Source: Methylomonas sp.
GTDB taxonomy: Bacteria; Pseudomonadota; Gammaproteobacteria; Methylococcales; Methylomonadaceae
DNA: 5,339 nt
Direction: 5' to 3'
Assembly (NCBI GenBank): GCA_026988195.1
Contig: JALSLS010000005.1
Span: forward strand, 1-5,339
Positions 1 through 5,182 of the stretch are shown piece by piece. The translations under genes and the position numbers were made by a program. Positions within the stretch are counted from its first letter, which is position 1; each line of letters opens with the position of its first letter. The notes beneath the pieces were generated by a model. It was not told where the DNA came from and searched no databases. It saw only the letters and a program-made list of their open reading frames with translations.

Positions 1-1
1 A

Positions 2-397
2 CCGGAATTATCAGGAAATGAAACGATTTTAGTGGTTGATGATGAGCCCGCTTTACGTGAGTTAGCCCGTCAAATATTATTAGATGCCAGTTATAAGGTA
101 GTCACCGCCAGTGATGGTAAAGAAGCACTAGGTGTATTGGCTAACAAACATATTGACCTTGTTTTAAGTGATATTATTATGCCTAATATGGATGGCTATC
201 AACTCGCTCAACAACTTACAGAACATTACCCCAAGGTCAAAATACAGCTGACCAGCGGCTTTAGTGGGGGGCGTCATACTCACTTGAAAGGCACTTATTT
301 AAAAGACAATTTGTTAAATAAACCTTATGACAGTGATGAGTTGCTGAGACATGTTCGATTTTTACTGGATGGTTTTATCCCCCCAAAAGGAGGCTGA
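2..397 (+). CDS. Receiver domain, C-terminal end of a probable hybrid sensor histidine kinase (5' partial)
   Basis: The frame is open from the left edge (reads PELSGNETILVVDDEP...) to the TGA at 395-397, so the gene starts outside the window. A GTG at 32 lies inside the first beta strand and is not a credible start. The visible 130 or so residues form one complete CheY-like receiver domain. It has the acidic pocket DD in LVVDDEP, phospho-acceptor Asp in LSDIIMPNMDG (codon 170-172), the conserved Thr in LTSG and Lys in NKPY. The G-N-E-T-I-L-V-V-D-D-E lead-in is the usual junction of receiver domains fused behind a PAS/HisKA/HATPase kinase, hence the hybrid kinase call. That upstream part is inferred, not seen. 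A response regulator with another N-terminal module is the alternative. It overlaps the ribosome binding site of the next gene and is separated from it by 2 nt, which points to a shared transcript. Confidence 0.88.
   Translation, partial: PELSGNETILVVDDEPALRELARQILLDASYKVVTASDGKEALGVLANKHIDLVLSDIIMPNMDGYQLAQQLTEHYPKVKIQLTSGFSGGRHTHLKGTYLKDNLLNKPYDSDELLRHVRFLLDGFIPPKGG
385..393 (+). promoter_or_regulatory. Strong Shine-Dalgarno for the hemerythrin-like/REC/EAL gene
   Basis: AAAAGGAGG lies 6 nt before the ATG at 400, inside the last codons of the upstream receiver-domain gene. It fixes the start of the downstream gene and suggests translation of the pair is coupled. Confidence 0.85.
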
Positions 398-399
398 GC

Positions 400-2076
400 A
401 TGAGTGATGATTTTACTAAGAGTGAATATTGGTATTGGTCTACTGATTTAAGCGTTGGCGTGTGTCAAATTGATGATGATCATAGATTGATGTTTCAGCT
501 TTTTCATGAAGCCTATTTGCTTAGCCAGAATCAGCCAAACAGTATAGCTCTTCACTTCGGTTTAGCGAGTGAACTTGTCCAATACATTGAATCCCTTTTT
601 AAACGTAAAGAAGCAATAATGTTAGCTTCCTCCATTCCTTTTTATGAAAATTATTTTTCAATTCATAAACTTCTTTTACAAAAGATCCAGCAAGAACTCT
701 CTTTAATTGAATCTGGGAAGAAATCAGTCATTGATTTTGTTATATTTTTAAGGAATTGGTTTATTGGGTATATTAAAAACTCTGGCCAGTGCATTTTAGA
801 ATACACGGCTCGTAATGAACACAATATTCATCTTGCACTTGAAAAATACGCCTCCCTAATTCCTAAGCAAAGGTGTCATATCTATCTAGTTGATGACGAT
901 GAAGCTTATATAAATTTAATGCAAGCGATGGTTGATGCAGCAGGTTTCAAATGCACAAGCTTTAGTTCTGGGGCTTTATTTTTAGAAACACCTATCACTA
1001 ATGATGACTTAGTTGTTTTAGACTTAAATATGCCAGAAAAAGATGGCATAGAGGTTATGCGTGAATTGACTGAGAAACAACTGAGCCCTGCTTTTATTCT
1101 GATCAGTGGTTTTGATGAACGAGTGCTACATTCAGCACGACAGTTTGCTGAATCAAAACAATTAAACGTGGCTGACATTCTTAGTAAACCCATAGAGACA
1201 GAGGATTTTATTGATACACTGATAAATGTATATGCAAAGTGTAAATTAGCTTATTTATTAAAAGAAACAAAAGATACAAAAGATACAAAAATTATTGAAA
1301 AACCTAGTGAAGAAATTGGTATTGATGAATTAATACAGGCCATAAACCAACATGAACTTATTATTTATATTCAACCTCAGGTAGATTTTAGTAATGGAGC
1401 CTTAACAGGGGGTGAAGTTTTAGTTCGCTGGCAACACTCGGAACAAGGACTGGTATTTCCTGACCAATTTATACCTTTAGCTGAACAGCACTATCTAATG
1501 GGTGAGTTAACAGAAGCTGTTATTCTAGAATCTATTAAAGCCTATAAACAAATCCGAACTGCGGGCATAGATATCCGCCTCTCCATTAACCTATCTGCTC
1601 AAAATATTAATAATCTCGCATTACCTGAAAAATTAGAAACTTTACTGAAAACTCATGCCATATCACCTGAAACATTTGTTCTTGAATTAACTGAATCAGC
1701 CATATTAACAAATACTTCAGAGTCTCTAGATATTTTTAACCGACTAAGAATGAAAGGTTTTTCATTATCAATTGATGATTTCGGAACAGGTGACTCATCC
1801 CTTAAAAAGCTGTATCAGTCCCCTTTTTCAGAACTAAAAATAGACCAACATTTTGTCAGCCGAATAGAAAAAGACCCTGATGCAATTTCAATAGTCAAGG
1901 TATGTGTACTGTTAGCGAAAGAATTTAAGATGCGCACGGTCGCTGAAGGCGTGGAAACACAAGCTATATGGGATAAATTGAAAGCACTTGATTGTGATAT
2001 TGCTCAGGGGTATTTTATAGCTAGACCCATGCCAATCACTGACTTTATTAACTGGGCGGTAAATGATAAGAATTAA
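400..2076 (+). CDS. Response regulator with degenerate hemerythrin-like domain, receiver domain and EAL c-di-GMP phosphodiesterase domain
   Basis: This 558-residue cytoplasmic protein probably hydrolyses c-di-GMP to pGpG under control of a phosphorelay. Residues about 10-150 match the bacteriohemerythrin pattern (W13, DLSVG, IDDDH28). By spacing against the seven di-iron ligands of the family, only H28 and H89 remain. The others appear as L66, K70, Y85, Y124 and G129, so an intact di-iron site is unlikely. Residues about 159-285 are a receiver domain: acidic pocket D165/D166, phospho-acceptor D208 in LDLNMP, S236 and K263 in SKPI. A charged linker with the repeat KETKDTKDTK (288-297) leads to the EAL domain (about 306-553). 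Its catalytic set is visible: E339 in the GEVL version of EAL, N397, E429, D459-D460 in DDFGTG, K480, E516 in EGVE and Q536. No GGDEF domain is present. The gene starts 2 nt after the receiver-domain gene, its likely kinase partner. The ATG at 400 has a near-ideal ribosome binding site. Domain calls are firm; the sensed signal is unknown. Confidence 0.93.
   Translation: MSDDFTKSEYWYWSTDLSVGVCQIDDDHRLMFQLFHEAYLLSQNQPNSIALHFGLASELVQYIESLFKRKEAIMLASSIPFYENYFSIHKLLLQKIQQELSLIESGKKSVIDFVIFLRNWFIGYIKNSGQCILEYTARNEHNIHLALEKYASLIPKQRCHIYLVDDDEAYINLMQAMVDAAGFKCTSFSSGALFLETPITNDDLVVLDLNMPEKDGIEVMRELTEKQLSPAFILISGFDERVLHSARQFAESKQLNVADILSKPIETEDFIDTLINVYAKCKLAYLLKETKDTKDTKIIEKPSEEIGIDELIQAINQHELIIYIQPQVDFSNGALTGGEVLVRWQHSEQGLVFPDQFIPLAEQHYLMGELTEAVILESIKAYKQIRTAGIDIRLSINLSAQNINNLALPEKLETLLKTHAISPETFVLELTESAILTNTSESLDIFNRLRMKGFSLSIDDFGTGDSSLKKLYQSPFSELKIDQHFVSRIEKDPDAISIVKVCVLLAKEFKMRTVAEGVETQAIWDKLKALDCDIAQGYFIARPMPITDFINWAVNDKN
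1261..1292 (+). repeat. Short in-frame direct repeat in the REC-EAL linker
   Basis: Two tandem 9-nt units (AAAGATACA) after a related AAAGAAACA encode KETKDTKDTK in the flexible linker. Changes in copy number would keep the frame and only change linker length. Confidence 0.6.
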
Positions 2077-2097
2077 TGTGATTGTAACCGTTCAGCC

Positions 2098-2118
2098 CCC
2101 CTCTTTGGAAAAGAGGGG
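2098..2118. other. Hairpin inside the MITE, possible weak terminator of the EAL transcript
   Basis: CCCCTCTTT (2098-2106) pairs perfectly with AAAGAGGGG (2110-2118) around a 3-nt loop, 22 nt after the EAL stop codon. The following bases are TTAGGGG, not a T-run, so intrinsic termination is doubtful. It may only stabilise the 3' end of the mRNA. Confidence 0.5.
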
Positions 2119-2147
2119 TTAGGGGAGATTTTATTAGATAAATCCCC

Positions 2148-2205
2148 CTCAATCCCCCGTTGTACATGGATGTACTAGTGTCGCACTAGGCAGGAGCCGA
2201 TTGAG
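2148..2205. repeat. Nested palindromes in the core of the first MITE
   Basis: An outer pair CTCAATC (2148-2154) / GATTGAG (2199-2205) encloses GTACAT-GG-ATGTAC (2162-2175) and CTAGTG-TCG-CACTAG (2175-2189), both perfect. This core interrupts what would otherwise be the symmetric C-rich/G-rich arms of the element, so it may be a second insertion. Confidence 0.6.
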
Positions 2206-2270
2206 ACCTTTTTCAAAGGGGGAGGTGAATGGTTACATGTGATTTTGCTGGGTATTTCATATTTCTATAG

Positions 2271-2294
2271 GGCACTGAGGAACGAAGCGCATTA
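2271..2294 (-). repeat. Partial copy related to the palindromic repeat at 4199-4279
   Basis: CTGAGGAACGAAGCGCATTA (2275-2294) matches the reverse complement of the right arm of the repeat between arsI and arsC (CTGAGGTACGAAGCGTATCA) at 17 of 20 positions. The partner arm is not present nearby, so this looks like a decayed half element sitting between the two complete elements of the spacer. Confidence 0.5.
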
Positions 2295-2298
2295 GACC

Positions 2299-2462
2299 TA
2301 TACTTCGCGCGGTCACGGATGCGGAATTTATAAGCTGCTGATTTTTGTCGATAGCAAGGCGCTGAAACAAGCGCATAGCAAGCTACGCAACTGTTTCAGC
2401 AACGCAGCTATTGGCAAAAACTCAGCGGTTAGAAAACCGCAGCTGTGACCGCGCGAAGTATA
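2299..2462. mobile_element. 164-bp long-palindrome MITE-like element
   Basis: The ends are perfect 18-bp inverted repeats: TATACTTCGCGCGGTCAC at 2299-2316 and its reverse complement at 2445-2462. Similarity continues inward (TGCGG, a T-run, ATAGC), and the centre again pairs as GCTGAAAC (2361-2368) with GTTTCAGC (2393-2400). Both pairs share the same axis near 2380.5, so the whole unit can fold into one long imperfect hairpin. There is no coding capacity. Each end starts with TATA, which would fit the TA target duplication used by IS630/Tc1-like transposases. That assignment is inference. It lies 48 bp beyond the stop codon of acr3, read on the - strand, and could form a transcription-blocking structure for the two converging units. 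Confidence 0.8.
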
Positions 2463-2510
2463 TTTACGCCCGCCACTCAGAGAACAATAAAATCAACCGC
2501 TTAAGCTTGC

Positions 2511-3671
2511 TCAAAACCAACGCTTGGTCTTCTTACAAAACCCTACCAATGCAAGCATTAAAGGCACTTCAATTAACACACCCACAACGGTTGCCAATGC
2601 GGCTCCCGACGACAAGCCAAATAACATCACCGCTGTGGCAATCGCCACTTCAAAGTGGTTGGAGGCACCGATTAGCGCGGAAGGAGCAGCATTTTCATAA
2701 GAAAAACCCCACCATTTTGCAGCTAGATAAGTGATCGTAAAAATCAGAATGGTTTGTAATGCTAGAGGGATCGCAATCCATAAAATGGTAAGTGGATTTT
2801 CAATAATAACATCACCCTTAAATGAAAAAAGTAAAATCAGCGTCAATAATAAAGCGATGATAGTAATCGGGGTAAGTACATGTAGGAATTTTTGTTCAAA
2901 CCACTCCAAACCTTTATGAGCCACAATCCATTTACGTGAAAAATACCCCGCAAATAAAGGTAATGCCACATAAATACTGATAGACAGCACAAGTGCTTCC
3001 CAAGGTACCGGTAATTGACCGACACCTAGCAGAAAACCACCAATGATACCGAATAAAAACAGCATCACCAGTGAATTGATTGCCACCATCACCAGCGTAT
3101 GCCCAGCATTACCTTTCGCCAAATGCCCCCAGACTAATACCATCGCCGTACAAGGTGCTACGCCCAGTAAAATACAGCCAGCAAGATAACTACGCCATAA
3201 CGGCACCGTCATCATTTTTACCCCTTCATGCATCACCACAGTACCAGAGCCATAGTGACTCCCTACAGGTAAGTCTAGGCCAAACGGCAGCTTTACCAAG
3301 TCTACCGCATCCGTACCGATAAACTGTTGAAACAATATCCCCAAAAATAAATAGGAAATGGCATACATGGTAAACGGTTTGATCGCCCAGTTCACAACCA
3401 GCGTCAGTGAAACCGGCTTAATGCTTTTACCCGCCTTGACCACTTCAGAAAAATCAATTTTCACCATAATCGGGTACATCATAAAAAACAAACAGATGGC
3501 AATAGGGATGGAGACAATAGGGGCACCATTTACATTAATACTCATCCCATCCAGTGTTTTGGCAAATTCTGGGGCATAAACCCCTAACAGAATTCCTACG
3601 CCAATACACAAGCCTACCCAAAGTGTTAGATAGCGTTCAAAAAAACCCATATCATGTTTTTTTTCAGTCAT
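2511..3671 (-). CDS. acr3: Arsenite efflux permease of the ACR3 family
   Basis: This 386-residue inner-membrane protein exports arsenite As(III), and often antimonite in this family. About ten hydrophobic segments are visible (roughly residues 14-32, 52-70, 86-114, 160-180, 189-216, 225-245, 265-283, 294-318, 337-353, 356-378). The family signature LLGVAPCTAMVLVW holds the key cysteine C174. GASNHFEVAIA holds the conserved glutamate E341, and a second one, E368, follows in VLIEVP. Together these separate it from the unrelated ArsB permease. A polar stretch of about 40 residues (118-157, with H139 and H148) between the third and fourth segments is longer than in short ACR3 proteins and may mark a subfamily. 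The ATG at 3669-3671 follows arsC by a 12-nt gap with a modest GGGA-type ribosome site, so it is the last gene of the ars operon. Function is very likely; metal range is inferred. Confidence 0.95.
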   Translation of the reverse strand: MTEKKHDMGFFERYLTLWVGLCIGVGILLGVYAPEFAKTLDGMSINVNGAPIVSIPIAICLFFMMYPIMVKIDFSEVVKAGKSIKPVSLTLVVNWAIKPFTMYAISYLFLGILFQQFIGTDAVDLVKLPFGLDLPVGSHYGSGTVVMHEGVKMMTVPLWRSYLAGCILLGVAPCTAMVLVWGHLAKGNAGHTLVMVAINSLVMLFLFGIIGGFLLGVGQLPVPWEALVLSISIYVALPLFAGYFSRKWIVAHKGLEWFEQKFLHVLTPITIIALLLTLILLFSFKGDVIIENPLTILWIAIPLALQTILIFTITYLAAKWWGFSYENAAPSALIGASNHFEVAIATAVMLFGLSSGAALATVVGVLIEVPLMLALVGFCKKTKRWF

Positions 3672-3683
3672 CTCTTTTCCCTA

Positions 3684-4163
3684 TTAGGCGTTTAACTGAC
3701 CTATCTTATTTAGCTCAATCGTTAATTCATTAGCTGGCATCATTTCTAAAGGTAATTCCAGCATTTTTTCAACACGCAACTTTAAAGTGGCAAAGGTTTG
3801 CTCAAAGGCGGCAATTTTTTCCTCATCCGTCCCTTCAACATGTCCAGGGTCTGATACTCCCCAATGTGCGCGTACTGCTTTAGTCAAATACACCGGACAG
3901 GTTTCACCTGCTGCGTTATCACAAACAGTAATAACAAAATCCATAGAGGTATCTTCAAAATCATCCCAAGATTGGCTTTGATAACCTTCGGTTGGCAGGC
4001 CATGTCGTTTCAAGGTTGCTAAAGCACCGGTATTAATTCGACCGATAGGATGACTGCCGGCTGAAAAAGCCTTAACTCTGCCCTGCCCTAACTGATTGAC
4101 CAGTGCTTCGCCCATAACGCTGCGGCAAGAATTCCCTGTACAAATTACAAAAACATTTAACAT
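3684..4163 (-). CDS. arsC: Arsenate reductase, thioredoxin-coupled low-molecular-weight phosphatase type
   Basis: The enzyme reduces arsenate to arsenite in the cytoplasm, which the adjacent Acr3 then exports. The 159-residue protein opens with the P-loop C8-TGNSC-R14 (CX5R) typical of the LMW tyrosine-phosphatase fold. The shuttle cysteines are C81 and C89 in CDNAAGETCP, and the acid D105 is in SDPG. This three-cysteine layout matches the thioredoxin-dependent class, not the glutaredoxin-dependent E. coli plasmid class. The ATG at 4161-4163 is chosen because it places the P-loop at residue 8, as in relatives, and has an AGG 7 nt upstream. The frame stays open another 36 codons to 4271, but that part lies mostly in the palindromic repeat at 4199-4279 and looks non-genic. 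It is 12 nt upstream of acr3 and about 125 nt downstream of arsI. Confidence 0.95.
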   Translation of the reverse strand: MLNVFVICTGNSCRSVMGEALVNQLGQGRVKAFSAGSHPIGRINTGALATLKRHGLPTEGYQSQSWDDFEDTSMDFVITVCDNAAGETCPVYLTKAVRAHWGVSDPGHVEGTDEEKIAAFEQTFATLKLRVEKMLELPLEMMPANELTIELNKIGQLNA

Positions 4164-4198
4164 TTGAAACCTATAAAAAATTAAAATTGTGATGTTAA

Positions 4199-4279
4199 CG
4201 TAGGATGTGCTGACGATAGGAAGCGCATCATTCAATGCCTTACAAGAGTGATACGCTTCGTACCTCAGCACATCCTACG
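4199..4279. mobile_element. 81-bp palindromic MITE-like repeat between arsI and arsC
   Basis: CGTAGGATGTGCTGA (4199-4213) is the exact reverse complement of 4265-4279. Imperfect pairing continues inward (GAAGCG, CATCA) to about 4233/4246, leaving a loop of about 12 nt. The unit can fold as a hairpin over nearly its whole length. No clear target duplication is visible. It starts 9 bp beyond the arsI stop codon. A partial relative sits at 2275-2294, so the family is probably multicopy in this genome. In the ars transcript the hairpin could act as an RNA-processing, stabilising or attenuating element between the regulator/arsI half and the arsC/acr3 half. Confidence 0.8.
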
Positions 4280-4288
4280 AGTGTTTTA

Positions 4289-4744
4289 TTAACCGCAACA
4301 CGATGACTTCTTCTCTTCCTTCAAAGCAGGACGACAAGCAGGGCTTTCCTCGTCAACTCCCTCTTTTGATTCATTAAAAGTAGGAATTTCATTTAAAGAA
4401 TGAAAGGACTCCCAAGCAATACCTTGTGGATCTGTTACCCAATATTTGTCAGAACGGCTATAGCAGCAAGTTGTTCCTTCCTGTGCTTCAATAGGTGCCT
4501 GAGTTGCATCTAATTGTTGTTTTATGGCTTGTAACTCAGACTCATCATCCGCCTGAATACCCAAATGATCTAGACCCAGTTTTTTACTCCGATTAGAGAT
4601 AGCAAAATTAACCCGTGGATCATCCAGCATCCATTTAGCATAATCTTCATGCAGCACTGTGGGCTGACAACCAAACATAGTGCTGTAAAAGTTAATATTT
4701 TGTTCCAAGTTTTCTACTGCGAGGTGAACATGTAATCGTTTCAT
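4289..4744 (-). CDS. arsI: ArsI/CadI-family C-As lyase (glyoxalase/extradiol dioxygenase fold)
   Basis: Members of this family are Fe(II)- and O2-dependent enzymes that cleave the carbon-arsenic bond of trivalent organoarsenicals such as methylarsenite, giving arsenite. The 151-residue protein has the vicinal-oxygen-chelate fold signatures KRLHVHLAVENL at the start, DDYAKWMLDDPRVNFAIS (34-50 region) and GLDHLGIQ. The expected metal ligands are present: a His in HVH (5 or 7), H60 and E112 in AWESFH. The substrate-binding cysteine pair C93-C94 in TTCCYSRSDK is intact. The polar C-terminal tail (about 122-151) adds C137 and ends in CCG. The ATG at 4742-4744 has a clear AGGAG site. It is the second gene of the operon, 51 nt after arsR. 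CadI-type cadmium-induced proteins share this family, but the CC pair and the ars setting favour organoarsenical work. Confidence 0.9.
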   Translation of the reverse strand: MKRLHVHLAVENLEQNINFYSTMFGCQPTVLHEDYAKWMLDDPRVNFAISNRSKKLGLDHLGIQADDESELQAIKQQLDATQAPIEAQEGTTCCYSRSDKYWVTDPQGIAWESFHSLNEIPTFNESKEGVDEESPACRPALKEEKKSSCCG

Positions 4745-4749
4745 TATGA

Positions 4750-4754
4750 CTCCT
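4750..4754 (-). promoter_or_regulatory. Shine-Dalgarno of arsI
   Basis: On the - strand AGGAG lies 5 nt before the arsI ATG (4742-4744), within TATAGGAGTCATA. It is the clearest ribosome site in the ars operon. Confidence 0.75.
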
Positions 4755-4795
4755 ATAAATTAATATATGTATATGCGTATGTTTTGAGTTAAATT

Positions 4796-5146
4796 TTAGC
4801 AGCAAAGTGCTGAATCTGGCCTATTTTCCATTTGTTTTAAGCGTTGTAGATCTGCTTTAAATGACTCAGTGGATTGAACTGCCTGTAAAGTACTGACTAA
4901 TAAAGGTGTTGCCCAACTAGGTAGTGCTGGGTTAATCTGATAAAAAACCCACTGCCCTTCTCGACTATCCAGCAATAAACCACATTGACGTAATGAAGCT
5001 AAATGCCGAGATATTTTAGGTTGTGACAACCCCAACGCGGTGGTTAACTCACAAACACAGAGCTTGCCCTCTTGCTGTAATAAGGTAATACAACGCAAGC
5101 GTGTATCATCGGATAAGCATTTAAAAAGTTGTGTAAGAGAGACCAT
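4796..5146 (-). CDS. arsR: ArsR-type arsenite-responsive transcriptional repressor
   Basis: This small winged-helix repressor binds the operon promoter and releases it when As(III) or a related metalloid binds. From the ATG at 5144-5146 it has 116 residues. The sequence LTQLFKCLSDDTRLRCITLL is followed by KLCVCEL, whose cysteines C30 and C32 match the classic As(III)-binding CxC of E. coli-type ArsR. The recognition helix LSQPKISRHLASLRQCGLL and wing REGQWVFYQI follow. Extra cysteines C10, C19 and C55 and a terminal CC (115-116) are present. An in-frame TTG at 5156-5158 would add four residues (LPKT, with Met if used). The ATG is preferred by codon type and by alignment with E. coli ArsR, but neither start has a convincing Shine-Dalgarno. 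It is the first gene of the operon and overlaps no neighbour. Confidence 0.95.
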   Translation of the reverse strand: MVSLTQLFKCLSDDTRLRCITLLQQEGKLCVCELTTALGLSQPKISRHLASLRQCGLLLDSREGQWVFYQINPALPSWATPLLVSTLQAVQSTESFKADLQRLKQMENRPDSALCC

Positions 5147-5166
5147 GGTTTTAGGCAAATATTAAC

Positions 5167-5182
5167 ATATGGATAATCATAT
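5167..5182. promoter_or_regulatory. Probable ArsR operator
   Basis: The inverted repeat ATATG-GATAAT-CATAT lies 21-36 bp upstream of the arsR ATG and covers the -10 box. Known ArsR sites in E. coli are AT-rich and contain the same ATCATATG-like core. Its placement fits autorepression by blocking RNA polymerase. Binding itself is inferred. Confidence 0.6.

Larger units (their letters stand above)
2084..2236. mobile_element. 153-bp MITE-like element with 8-bp target duplication
   Basis: The ends are imperfect terminal inverted repeats: GTAACCGTTCA at 2084-2094 and its counterpart TGAATGGTTAC at 2226-2236 (10 of 11 match). The similarity continues inward through a C-rich run, CTTTG and an A-rich stretch for about 25-30 bp. 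A perfect 8-bp direct repeat, ATGTGATT, flanks it at 2076-2083 and 2237-2244, which is the footprint of transposition. It has no open reading frame of note, so a transposase must act in trans. An 8-bp duplication occurs in several families (for example IS1595, IS6, some ISAs1), so the parent cannot be assigned. The interior carries a hairpin at 2098-2118 and nested palindromes at 2148-2205. Removing the element and one repeat copy restores AAT-TAA-TGTGATTTT, so the insertion left the stop codon of the EAL gene unchanged. Confidence 0.85.

Noticed and set aside
32..34. GTG as the start of the first receiver-domain gene
   Set aside because: The frame is open to the window edge and the preceding residues (GNETIL) belong to the first receiver strand.
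906..1193. Minus-strand open frame of 95 codons inside the EAL regulator gene
   Set aside because: It runs antisense through the conserved receiver domain, has no family resemblance and no ribosome site; the + strand protein explains the conservation.
2084..2462. CRISPR array or tRNA/rRNA gene in the convergent spacer
   Set aside because: The repeats are inverted, not regularly spaced direct repeats, and no cloverleaf or rRNA-like sequence is visible.
2411..2734. Plus-strand frame of 107 codons running from the long palindrome into acr3
   Set aside because: It starts in a mobile repeat and continues antisense to the conserved C-terminus of Acr3, with no recognisable domain.
2731..3579. Several short frames on both strands within acr3
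   Set aside because: They are shadows of the permease coding sequence, with compositions typical of antisense or shifted membrane-protein codons.
3787..3981. Plus-strand frame of 64 codons inside arsC
   Set aside because: Antisense to the essential CDNAAGETCP region of ArsC and without a start signal.
4166..4199. A promoter for arsC just after the palindromic repeat (- strand TTAACA, 17-nt gap, TATAGG)
   Set aside because: The spacing is good, but transcription would start at or beyond the arsC ATG, leaving no leader, and the -10 match is poor in an AT-rich stretch.
4164..4271. Upstream 36-codon extension of arsC
   Set aside because: It lies largely in the palindromic repeat, has no ribosome site, and relatives begin directly at the P-loop strand.
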